A stretch of 64,000 bases of DNA from Verrucomicrobiota bacterium (lineage in GTDB: Bacteria > Verrucomicrobiota > Verrucomicrobiia > Opitutales > Puniceicoccaceae), in NCBI GenBank assembly GCA_038744685.1, contig JBCDMB010000016.1:1-64000 (forward strand), read 5' to 3'. A model generated the notes under the pieces. That model had not been told where the DNA came from, searched no databases, and saw nothing but the letters and a program-made list of their open reading frames with translations. A program made the translations under genes and the position numbers. Positions 49,845 through 58,400 of the stretch are shown piece after piece. Positions within the stretch are counted from its first letter, which is position 1, and each line of letters starts with the position of its first letter.

Positions 49845-51473
49845 ATGGATGCTCTCTTTCTCGCTATCGCTTTTGCCTGTGGACTACTCGTTCGGCAGGT
49901 CGGCCTTCCACCGTTGGTTGGATTCCTTGGCGCCGGATTTGTGCTCCATGCCCTCGGTCAAACGGGTGGAGTGACTCTCGATGAAATCGCCGATCTGGGA
50001 GTAAAGCTCATGCTCTTTGCAATCGGGCTGAAGCTTCGTATCCGGAGTCTGCTCCGACCCGAAATTTGGGGAGGAACGAGTATTCACTCGTCAATCGTCG
50101 TCGTGGTTTTTGGACTACTGTTTTTCGGGGCGAGTCACCTTGGGCTTCAGACCCTGGCAGGGTTCGATTTCGCCACTTCATTTCTCCTTTCGTTTGCACT
50201 GAGTTTTTCGAGCACGGTCTTCGCCATCAAGATCCTCGAGGAAAACGGGGAGATGGGGTCCCTTCACGGTCGCGCTACTGTCGGAATCCTTATCATGCAG
50301 GATCTGATTGCTGTGGTCTTTCTTACTCTTTCCCTCGGGAAGATTCCTTCCCTTTGGGCGATCCCTTTAGTGATTGGCCTCATTGCTGCCCGCCCCTTGA
50401 TCGGCTTACTAGTGTCGCGCTCTGGTCACGGCGAGATGACCACTCTTTGTGGCCTCTTCCTTGCTCTTGTCTTGGGGGCGTATGCATTCGAGTGGGTCGG
50501 ATTGAAGGGAGACCTTGGAGCGCTCTTTATCGGAATCCTCATCGGGCAGCACCCAAAGGCGAAGGAAATCAGCAAATCCCTCGTCAGTATCACTGACCTG
50601 TTCCTTGTCGGCTTTTTCCTCTCCATCGGCCTTAAGGGGCTGCCAAGTTGGGATGGGCTAGTGGCTTCCGTAATTCTTCTTCTGCTCATTCCCTTCAAGT
50701 CTGCCCTATTCTTCTTCATTCTCACTCGATTCAATCTGCGTTCCCGAACCTCTTGGATGGGGTCGCTCCACCTTTCGACCTACAGCGAGTTCGGACTCAT
50801 TGTCATCGCAGTTGGATCCGCAAAGGGATGGATCAGCGAAGAGTGGCTCGTCAATTTGGCGATCGCTGTCTCTTTGAGTTTTCTCGCAGCAGCGCCGTTT
50901 AACCGACGAGCCGAGAGCGCCTACCGTCTGCTCCATGAGAGGCTCCTTCGTTTCGAAACGGCAGGCCATCATCCGGACGATCTCCCCGTCAATACCGAGC
51001 ACGAACGGATCGCGATCTTTGGAATGGGGCGAATGGGCTTATCGGTCTACACTTACCTCAACAATCAATTTCCAGGACGAGTCATCGGGTTCGACATGGA
51101 TCCCGTCCAAGTGGCCACCCATCAAAATCTCAACCGAAACGTGGTTCTCGCCGATGCAACTGACTCTGATTTCTGGGAGAAAGTGAAAATCGATCAGGAT
51201 ATCGAGCTTGTCGTTCTCGCGATGCCGAAACACGCCGCCAACCTTCACGCAGCAGACGTGCTTAAAGAGACTGGCTACGAAGGGGTCGTGACGACCACCG
51301 CAAAATTCGACGACGAGGTGCGGGAACTACGCGAATTGGGTGTCGATTCCGCTTTCAACTTCTACAACGAAGCTGGTGCGGGCTTCTCCCGTCACGTTTC
51401 GAGCGTCTTAAAACAGCAACGTCCAGACCTGCTAATGGAACTACGGCAAGCCCCAAGAGAAGAGAACGGGTGA
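49845..51473 (+). CDS. Kef-type cation:proton antiporter with TrkA-N domain
   Basis: A 542-residue monovalent cation/proton antiporter-2 family protein. About 12 membrane helices (residues 1-370) with GLPPLVGFLGAGF, SLSFSSTVFAIKIL and LIMQDLIAVVF, then a cytosolic NAD-binding TrkA-N domain (IAIFGMGRMGLSVYTYL, IGFDMDPVQV). It resembles KefB/KefC/YbaL. It probably exports K+ or Na+ in exchange for protons, gated by nucleotide. I start at MDALFLAIAF, 54 bases after an earlier ATG. Confidence 0.88.
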   Translation: MDALFLAIAFACGLLVRQVGLPPLVGFLGAGFVLHALGQTGGVTLDEIADLGVKLMLFAIGLKLRIRSLLRPEIWGGTSIHSSIVVVVFGLLFFGASHLGLQTLAGFDFATSFLLSFALSFSSTVFAIKILEENGEMGSLHGRATVGILIMQDLIAVVFLTLSLGKIPSLWAIPLVIGLIAARPLIGLLVSRSGHGEMTTLCGLFLALVLGAYAFEWVGLKGDLGALFIGILIGQHPKAKEISKSLVSITDLFLVGFFLSIGLKGLPSWDGLVASVILLLLIPFKSALFFFILTRFNLRSRTSWMGSLHLSTYSEFGLIVIAVGSAKGWISEEWLVNLAIAVSLSFLAAAPFNRRAESAYRLLHERLLRFETAGHHPDDLPVNTEHERIAIFGMGRMGLSVYTYLNNQFPGRVIGFDMDPVQVATHQNLNRNVVLADATDSDFWEKVKIDQDIELVVLAMPKHAANLHAADVLKETGYEGVVTTTAKFDDEVRELRELGVDSAFNFYNEAGAGFSRHVSSVLKQQRPDLLMELRQAPREENG

Positions 51474-51590
51474 AAGCAAGACGAGTCTGGGGACTACTAC
51501 CCAATATACTGACTCGGGAGTCGAAACTCCAAGAGATCGACAAAACGACTATTGAGTAGTAAAGAAAAAAGCACTTTTTTAAGCCCTAGA

Positions 51591-52286
51591 TCACACCCTT
51601 TTCGGGAAGCTCATGTGAACCCCTCGAAAGCCGCAGGTGTATGCGGATTCGACCAGGCAACCACTTCTCAAAATATCCAGATCGGGTCCGTGAGCCTGAA
51701 GATTAACTTCGCACTTTTTCATCTCCCATGGAGGATGCTCGACTGTGAATCGCAGAGTTTGCTGTAGACGCTTGGTGTAGGCGTGGTAGCGCTCATGCAA
51801 GAAATGGAACAGCGTGCCTTCCGGCGCAGCCGGTTTCGCTTCCTTCTTGTAACGCGCCCTCACCTGCAATCGATTTGGACCAGCCCGTAGCAGTGCCTCA
51901 AAAGTCCCTTCCTCTTCGTTGTTTTGGAAATGACGACCAAGACGGTAAGGAAGGCCGTAGGTAAGAGGTCCAACGATCCTTCCTGGCCAATTGTCGATCC
52001 ACTCCCTCAGAAAGTAAATCCCAACCTCTTGACCCACTTTAACGTAGGTCCGCAGATTCACAAAATGATGATCACTGAGCGGCCGCAGCAGAATCCTTGT
52101 CCAGTCCCCTGCCCTCCAAAGCGAGAGGTTCTCCTGGCGGAAAAACACTAAGCTTACAAATGCCTCTCCGTTATAGGTGTCCAGAGGGAGTGGGACCTGC
52201 GACTGCAGTCTTTCGGGCAGAACCGCGAAATGAATCATCAAGAGGTTCCGCCAATCCGCCCTAAATCCACTGAGTCTGAACTTCAC
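51591..52286 (-). CDS. DUF2071 (YqjF-like) protein
   Basis: A 231-residue soluble protein with the DUF2071 pattern: WRNLLMIHFAVLPERLQSQVP, YNGEAFVSLVFF, VNLRTYVKVG, EVGIYFLREWID and a YGLPYR segment. The biochemical role of the family is unknown. It is third in a group with a four-helix membrane protein and a GbsR-like regulator, starting 24 bases after the former. Confidence 0.82.
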   Translation of the reverse strand: MKFRLSGFRADWRNLLMIHFAVLPERLQSQVPLPLDTYNGEAFVSLVFFRQENLSLWRAGDWTRILLRPLSDHHFVNLRTYVKVGQEVGIYFLREWIDNWPGRIVGPLTYGLPYRLGRHFQNNEEEGTFEALLRAGPNRLQVRARYKKEAKPAAPEGTLFHFLHERYHAYTKRLQQTLRFTVEHPPWEMKKCEVNLQAHGPDLDILRSGCLVESAYTCGFRGVHMSFPKRV

Positions 52287-52310
52287 CGCCCCACTCCCTC
52301 CTTCCTCGTA

Positions 52311-52736
52311 TCAGGGCAAGAGGGCAACCCAGCCGTAGACCACGGCGAGATAAGCGAACAACCCGTTGAAGAACCACGCTCCCGTCCGATACAGCCGGCG
52401 AGTGCGAGTAATCGTCATTGTGTCGTAGTAGCCCAGAGCAACTATGAGCCTCCCTCCCCAATAGAGAGCGATCACTCCAGAAAGGGCCCGGCTGACCGGA
52501 TGACCATCCAATAGGTAAGGAGCCAGACCTAGAGTGATGACACCAAAGACAAAATTGATTCCCTGGATATACCGACTGTAGGTGTGGACGATCTGGCGGT
52601 TCCAAATGTGAGACATTCGGTCAACGTCAGCATCCCAGTCGAGAATTCTGCGAACCCACTCGTAAATCAGAGCGACAAAAATCTGGCCGGCACCACCGAT
52701 ATAGAGGCAAATGAGAAGAATATTTTGCGTGTTCAT
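52311..52736 (-). CDS. Four-helix membrane protein, unknown
   Basis: A 141-residue protein with four hydrophobic helices (about residues 5-24, 60-80, 85-102 and 120-138). Polar loops carry HIWNRQIVHTYSRYIQG and YYDTMTITRTRRLYRTG. It lies between the GbsR-like regulator and the DUF2071 gene on the same strand. I do not recognise the family. Confidence 0.65.
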   Translation of the reverse strand: MNTQNILLICLYIGGAGQIFVALIYEWVRRILDWDADVDRMSHIWNRQIVHTYSRYIQGINFVFGVITLGLAPYLLDGHPVSRALSGVIALYWGGRLIVALGYYDTMTITRTRRLYRTGAWFFNGLFAYLAVVYGWVALLP

Positions 52737-52785
52737 GTTATTAAAGTTTCAAGAATTTTTGAATGTTTGATTTAAGAAAAAAACC

Positions 52786-53328
52786 TTACTTCGATTTGCG
52801 GCGGCCCAGGCCAAGGGCTTTGATGATGAGGGGAACCACCTTGCTTCTCTCCCTCTTCGCCACGTTTTCCATCACCGAGTCTGAGAGCTCCACGAAATCA
52901 GCGAGTGAACGAATGACTGACCGGAAAGACTCGGCTTCCTTTGAACGATCTGGCTTTGAAATCTGCTCGCACTCCCGCAACACCTTACCGGCAGGTTCAA
53001 TCTCCCTCCTCTTTCTCTCCCGACTAATGGCGCAAAAGATCTTCCATACGTCCTTCTCCGCCTCGAAATACTCCTTACGGTCGCCCGGAACGAAGAAACT
53101 TCGAACCAAACCCCACTCCACAAGTTCCCGGAGATTCATGTTCGCATTCCCACGACTAATCTGCAGCTGCTCCATGGCCGCGTTTGTGTCGACAGGGCCA
53201 TTGTGAGCGAGGAGGAAAGCATGGACTTGCGCCATGGTCCTATTGATCCCCCAGGAACTACCCAACGCACCCCACTGGGCGATGAAGGTATCTCTCGCCT
53301 GTTGTAGTGGTGTAGGTTTCGCCGGCAT
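52786..53328 (-). CDS. GbsR/MarR-like transcriptional regulator
   Basis: A 180-residue winged-helix regulator. The start FIAQWGALGSSWGINRTMAQVHAFLL, the recognition helix region QLQISRGNANMNLRELVEWGLVR, and the wing FFVPGDRKEYF are those of the GbsR family. The C-terminal half is helical. It is first gene of the three-gene group with the membrane protein and DUF2071, and may control it; the effector is not known. A Pho-box-like array lies about 250 bases upstream. Confidence 0.82.
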   Translation of the reverse strand: MPAKPTPLQQARDTFIAQWGALGSSWGINRTMAQVHAFLLAHNGPVDTNAAMEQLQISRGNANMNLRELVEWGLVRSFFVPGDRKEYFEAEKDVWKIFCAISRERKRREIEPAGKVLRECEQISKPDRSKEAESFRSVIRSLADFVELSDSVMENVAKRERSKVVPLIIKALGLGRRKSK

Positions 53329-53575
53329 TAGAATTTAGTATTTTCAATAATTAATGAAAGTTTGATCTACGATGTCAATGGTGATCTTCGAAAACATAAG
53401 CATATTACACGGATTTACTGCGCCCGCGGCCACAGGAAGGGTTTGGAGGCAATCCCTTACCCTTAGAAAAGCGACCACTCAATTGGGACTCTCCCTTTTG
53501 AAGTTAAAAATTGGGAGTTGAGTATTCCGTCGTTTTCGACTGCGAAAGCGATTTGGATTTGGATCAGAACACATG
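53329..53575. other. Intergenic region upstream of the GbsR-like gene
   Basis: The 365-base gap between the GbsR-like start and the VWA remnant start is non-coding. Its right part holds the TGACA array described separately. The left part is AT-rich next to the GbsR start (ATTTTCAATAATTAATGAAAG) and may hold its promoter. Nothing else is recognised. Confidence 0.4.
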
Positions 53576-53613
53576 TGACAAATTTCTGACAACCATCTGA
53601 CAGAGCCCTGACA
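53576..53613. promoter_or_regulatory. Four TGACA motifs at an exact 11-bp period (Pho-box-like)
   Basis: TGACA begins at 53576, 53587, 53598 and 53609. On the minus strand this is four TGTCA motifs at an 11-base period, matching two tandem Pho boxes (PhoB half-sites are CTGTCAT repeats every 11 bases). The array lies 80 bases before the VWA remnant and 250 bases before the GbsR-like gene. On the plus strand the last copy reads CTGACA and could serve as a -35. Binding by a PhoB-type regulator is inference. Confidence 0.5.
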
Positions 53614-53693
53614 CTTTTCATGGCAAATTCGGATAAAGATATCACGGCGAAGTGGATTCTCTGCCTCGCGCAAATCATCCAAAACACAAAAAA

Positions 53694-54090
53694 ATGAAAA
53701 GTCTTGCTCCTCTTCCTCTTCTCGTTTCGTCAGTCCTGACGCTATCCGCAATGATCGATCCTCCATCTACTCTCTCAGAGACCTCGAAAAGCTTAGCTGA
53801 ACCATCAGAGGGTGATTTGGAGTCTTCGGAAGATAGGCAACAAGTCGAAGTCGCATTCATCCTCGATACGACTGGTTCGATGAGTGGGTTGATTGAAGGA
53901 GCAAAGCAGAAGATCTGGTCGATAGCTCAGGAAATAGTTTCAGCAGAAGATCAGCCTCACGTGAAGTTCGCTTTAATCGGCTACCGGGATCGCGGCGATG
54001 ACTACATCACCAAAACCTACGACCTGACCAGTGATCTCGATCTGATCTATGCACACCTCATGGAGTTTACTGCAGACGGTGGTGGTGACC
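53694..54090 (+). pseudogene. Truncated secreted VWA-domain protein
   Basis: A signal-peptide start ([19 protein letters not shown]), then a von Willebrand factor A domain with the metal site DTTGSMSGL, then [17 protein letters not shown] and FTADGGGD. At about 54090 homology stops where the family expects PEAV, and the frame continues through 35 unrelated residues to a stop at 54192-54194 that is antisense to the next gene. About half of the domain is missing. It looks like a gene cut by insertion or deletion of the adjoining block. Confidence 0.65.
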
Positions 54091-54117
54091 TGGCTCATAG
54101 GAAAGCACTGTTTCGAG

Positions 54118-54534
54118 TTAGTTGTTATCGGTTTTTTCCGGGAAGGATTTCACGATCTTCCTGGGATCGACCGTTGATCCGTCGCCAAGGATAATGCGGG
54201 AAAAGACCACCTTAGCCGCGGTGACTTTTCCTTGTGACGGCATGGTCATCTTATAGGTCTGTGTTTCACCGCTTGGCAGATCGTTCTTCTTATCCTGGGA
54301 CACAACCCATTGTGCGTGATTACCAACGACCTTGTCGTCTTCACCCATTAAGAATATCCAAGCTCGTGCGCCTTTAATTAGCGTATTGAGCGTGTTTTCC
54401 ATCTTGAACTCAACGACTGTTTTACCAGGGGCACCAGAAACAACTTCGGGCTTGCCGACATAGAGCGCTTCCTGGGCTTGTAAGCTGGTTATCGCCAGAA
54501 GCGTGATGATGGCTGAAAAAAATAACCGCTTCAT
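54118..54534 (-). CDS. Secreted protein, unknown
   Basis: A 138-residue precursor with a signal peptide (cleavage likely after SLQA). The mature part has an Ig-like strand pattern: [50 protein letters not shown]. It overlaps the end of the upstream gene by 4 bases. The function is unknown. It ends the RHS-gene block, next to the VWA break. Confidence 0.6.
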   Translation of the reverse strand: MKRLFFSAIITLLAITSLQAQEALYVGKPEVVSGAPGKTVVEFKMENTLNTLIKGARAWIFLMGEDDKVVGNHAQWVVSQDKKNDLPSGETQTYKMTMPSQGKVTAAKVVFSRIILGDGSTVDPRKIVKSFPEKTDNN

Positions 54535-54989
54535 CGTCTTAGGTTTTTAGTTCTTCGAATGAGAAAAATGTAAGCCGCTGCCAAGAGACCAACGATCAGA
54601 CCAGCACTGGATTGTTCCGGGACTATCGCGGTGCCGGATGCTTCAAATGATGGTAAATCCGATTGCGGTATGACAGGTAAAAGGTCCGTAACGATAATCG
54701 AAGGTTCATCGCGCAGTATGACCCAATTGCTTGGGTTTTGGAAAGAATCATAGGACGGTTCATCAATGATTAAAATACCATGAACAACCTCGATGTCTTC
54801 GCCAATTAAGTCGCCATCAAGGATCAATTCGCCTTGTCCAGCTTTGGTGATGGACTGATTCATCGTTAAGGCCGAGAGGCCGCTTTGGTAGGTCTGCAAG
54901 GAAAGCTCCGCAGACAATGGCTGAGTGAATATAATGAACGCGCTCAAGAAAACTACAGAAGATGGATTTAAAAAGGTTCCCGCTTTCAC
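54531..54989 (-). CDS. Secreted protein with PEP-CTERM-like C-terminus
   Basis: A 152-residue protein with an N-terminal signal peptide and a C-terminal tail of VPEQSS, a hydrophobic helix (AGLIVGLLAAAYIFLI) and RRTKNLRR. That is the layout of PEP-CTERM sorting signals processed by exosortase. The middle is acidic and Ser/Pro-rich. Its stop overlaps the next ATG by 4 bases. No exosortase gene is in the window. Confidence 0.6.
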   Translation of the reverse strand: MKAGTFLNPSSVVFLSAFIIFTQPLSAELSLQTYQSGLSALTMNQSITKAGQGELILDGDLIGEDIEVVHGILIIDEPSYDSFQNPSNWVILRDEPSIIVTDLLPVIPQSDLPSFEASGTAIVPEQSSAGLIVGLLAAAYIFLIRRTKNLRR

Positions 54990-54997
54990 TTTAATAG

Positions 54998-55462
54998 TCA
55001 GTTTGTGATTTCACTGCGATCCGAACAGTCTAAAGTTGTTTCTATTACATTTTTCCATTTTCCGGTCAGCATGCTACGCGTGGCATAAAGCTCAACGGAA
55101 CCATCATCTCCTTCCAGATAGATCTTGTTCACGTTATCTCTAAATCTTAATCCGCAGGATTCACATTTCAGCATCATATGTGGATGGTCCTTCGTCGGGT
55201 AGCTCTTGTCCAATACCAACTCACTTCCGCAACTGCAACGTGGGTATTTGGAGTCTTTGTGCCATCCAAAAAAACGACGGGTTGTTTTTGCATAACCGGC
55301 CAAGGAGAGCATTGAAAGAAAGAGAATGAGTGGCAGCAGCAGGAAACCAACTATAGCCCCAAATATCGCTGCGATAACGCCATGCTCATTGTATGCCCAA
55401 ACAGAGACCTGCACGGCAATAATGGCATTTATCAGAAAAAATAGAACTTCAAGCAGACTCAT
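54998..55462 (-). CDS. Membrane protein with zinc ribbon; candidate immunity protein
   Basis: A 154-residue protein. Two N-terminal membrane helices (LLEVLFFLINAIIAVQVSVW and GVIAAIFGAIVGFLLLPLILFLSML) precede a cytosolic zinc ribbon (PRCSCGSELVLDK, LKCESCGLRF) and a C-terminal part of mixed strands. It begins one base after the stop of the giant RHS gene, so translation is coupled. A small gene in this place behind an RHS toxin is usually the immunity gene; here this is a guess from position. Confidence 0.6.
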   Translation of the reverse strand: MSLLEVLFFLINAIIAVQVSVWAYNEHGVIAAIFGAIVGFLLLPLILFLSMLSLAGYAKTTRRFFGWHKDSKYPRCSCGSELVLDKSYPTKDHPHMMLKCESCGLRFRDNVNKIYLEGDDGSVELYATRSMLTGKWKNVIETTLDCSDRSEITN

Positions 55463-55463
55463 A

Positions 55464-58400
55464 TCAAGGACGGCTACTTGGATTACTTCCCATCGGAGTC
55501 ACAGTTGCACTATTTGCAGCATTTAGAAGAAATGGCGCGGACTGGAAAACGGAATCTGTTGGGCCAGATAACAGGCCACCTCTTTCTTTGCTCCTTCCAG
55601 CACCAAGAAAAACACTGCTCTCAAAGGCAAAAGGAAATGGTTCACCATTTTTACCAGCGGACATTATCCAAGCACCTGCCTCAGACAAGGCACGATGTCC
55701 GCGTGTCTCAGCCGAGAGAAGGCCTTTGGCGCCAGGAGTCGGGCTATTCCACCACGCATCCCTGAACTGTGAATGCCCGACCTCTTCAAAGAAGTTACGT
55801 TTTGCTGGTCCTACAATAAGTCCGATATTAACAGCATTCTCAAAGTTATCAACAAACGAAATATAGCTTGGGTCGTTGATGAACGCCTTACCATCGCTGT
55901 AAATTTTAACCGGGAAATCATAGGCTATTCCTTTGCCAGTATCCAACGCGGTATTAACCGGATCAACAAATACGCCGGTTGTGAAATCGGTGGTGCCGAG
56001 GCCAAAGTTGCCAAAGAAATTAGCCGAGCGATAAAGCGAGTATTCGAAAGTTCCAATCTGGCCCGTTTCAAGTTTCTGGTTCATTTCATGTTTAACTTGT
56101 GAGGTAGCGATTTGTGCGCCTTCCATCGTGTCTGGAATACTCAAGAATCCACCGGCTGCCGTCAGTATGCCTCCACCGACTTTTTGGAAGAAATTCGTAT
56201 CCGGGTCTTTCACAATAAGCTGACCTTGTCTAATCAGGCCAATCGACCAATCTTTCTCGCCAGTAAAATCAACGCCATGCACTACACCGTCTTCACCCTT
56301 TGGAAAGCGTCCAGTGGGATCAAAGAAATTGATTGGGTCGCCTCCCGCATAGCTGTAGAGATCAAGCGTGGCTTCATGGCCAAGCGGGTCGGTTGAGATG
56401 AACGATCCTGATATGGGATCATAATAGCGTGTTCCCATGCAAAACAGGCCAGTCGGATCAATTCTACGACCTTGCCAGGCAAGCGAGAGAACCAAATCGC
56501 CGCTTTCTTCTAAAGCCTTCATCTGGTAACCGGGCAGTGGTCCGTAGCCTGACATCTGGATTTCCGTCCAGAGAAAGACATCATCGCCGGTGTTATCGAG
56601 CGTGCCGGTATTAACATGCCCAACAACGTTACCGAAATTATCATCAATGATGGGATAGAAGGCTCCTGACTCTTCGTCTACGACTGCTTCAAGCCCTCCA
56701 ACGCCCTGAAAGCTTCCGTAGTCAGCATCCAAGTCTGGACCATGAAACTTCCACCAGCGTTTGCCCTGTGTTTCAACGGCTACTTCCAGAAACTCAATGG
56801 ACGGGTCATACCAGCAATGAATAGCTCTGGCTGCTTCCGCGCCGGCTTGCGGCGCATTGCTTGGCACGAAGGTTGTTTTGATGCGTCTACCGCCACCATC
56901 GTAAATCGCAGTCCAGGTGTAATCGGGAAGCAACGGAGTGGTGCGCGTATCTGCCTGCACGACTTTCACCAGCTTACCACCGGCATCCCAGGTCATGTTT
57001 TGTGTGACCTGACCACTGGCCCAGGAGCGTGCGATCAGCTTTCCTGAATAATCGTAGGTGTTGGACACTGTTCTTTGTTCACCACCTGCCGCAATCGTAA
57101 AGGTGCTGGTGCTGGTGCTGGTGAAGCTGCTCGAAGGGTGTGAGTGCTCTGCTTCGGCCCTTAAGGTATATTGGCCATCCGGCAAGGATAAGGGCACTTG
57201 CCATTGACCACTGCCATAATCCGGGTCTGGGAAAACGGTATTGACGAAATCCCATGTTGTCGGGCTTACGCCTTGGCCGATCCAAAGAGAAAACTTGCCG
57301 GGACCAACTGCATCACCTTGAGCGATAAAGGAATAAAAATCGCTAACCCGGTCTTCCTCCGCAATACGCTTGAACGCATCCAGGCCATTATTAGAGGGGT
57401 CTGCCTCCCAAAGCGTAGCGCTATCAGTCTGGTTCTCCGCCTTTATCCGCACGCCAAGATCATCATCATCGAATGTGTATTTCAGCGTTTCCATTGCCAA
57501 CGGGCTTTCCGGCGTAGGCTGGAAGGTCTCAGTTGCCAAACGGCGGTTCTGTGGATCGTATGTATAGGTGCGGGTTTCATTGAGCGTAGCCCAATTACTG
57601 CCCGTGCCATTCGTATGCAGAGAAGTGCAGCTTGAAATCTTTCCATCACTATCCCGAACAAGCGTGTTTCTGAACAAAAAGGCGTAGATATCATTTGCCG
57701 GATCAAGCTCAGTGAACAAATCGCGTTTAAGGACACGACCGCGAGCATCGCGCAAGCTATCATTGAAACCGTTGGATATCGTGTGCGTGCGTTTCACCTC
57801 ATAGACACTGGCTCCGCCTCCATACCAGACATTGGTGTAGCTGCGGTTGAGTTGGCCGTTCGTTGAGTATTCAAAATCCAGTGCCCAGCTATTACTGGCC
57901 GTTGCCGGGATGATTTGATCTATCATACCGCTGGCAATGAAATCAAAATCCATTGTCGGCGTCCAACTGCCTTTAGCCGGTATGCCTTCACCCATTTGCA
58001 GCGTTTCACGCCTACCTGACGCATCCCAAACCTGCACCAAATGACTGTGTAGAAGCTGAGAATTGAACGCATTGCCTGAACCTGCCCCAATCTCTACTTT
58101 TTCATCAATGATCTGTTTATATCCGTCATAAAGGCGGGCTATCCGCACCGAAGGAATCAGATCCGCGTCCGACGGGGATGAGCGTGTCATGAAAGTGGTG
58201 AGGCCGCGCAAATCGAATGATCGTGCAAGGGTGATATCGGGATAGTTTGCCGCGGTTGAAGTTGTTTCTTTAATCCGCAATGCGCCATCATAATCAAAAG
58301 TATGTGTGATCTGGTCAGCACTGCCGCTATTTTCAATACGGGTATTCAGCAGCCCGATATTATCACCCGTCGTGTAATAATTGAAGTCCACTCGGCGGGA

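Noticed and set aside
53463-53687. A 74-codon minus-strand ORF across the TGACA array
   Set aside because: It overlaps the regulatory array and has no protein features; it is likely chance.
57079-57130. Short GGTGCT-type tandem repeats inside the RHS gene
   Set aside because: They encode a Ser/Thr-rich linker in the coding frame and are not a CRISPR or mobile element.
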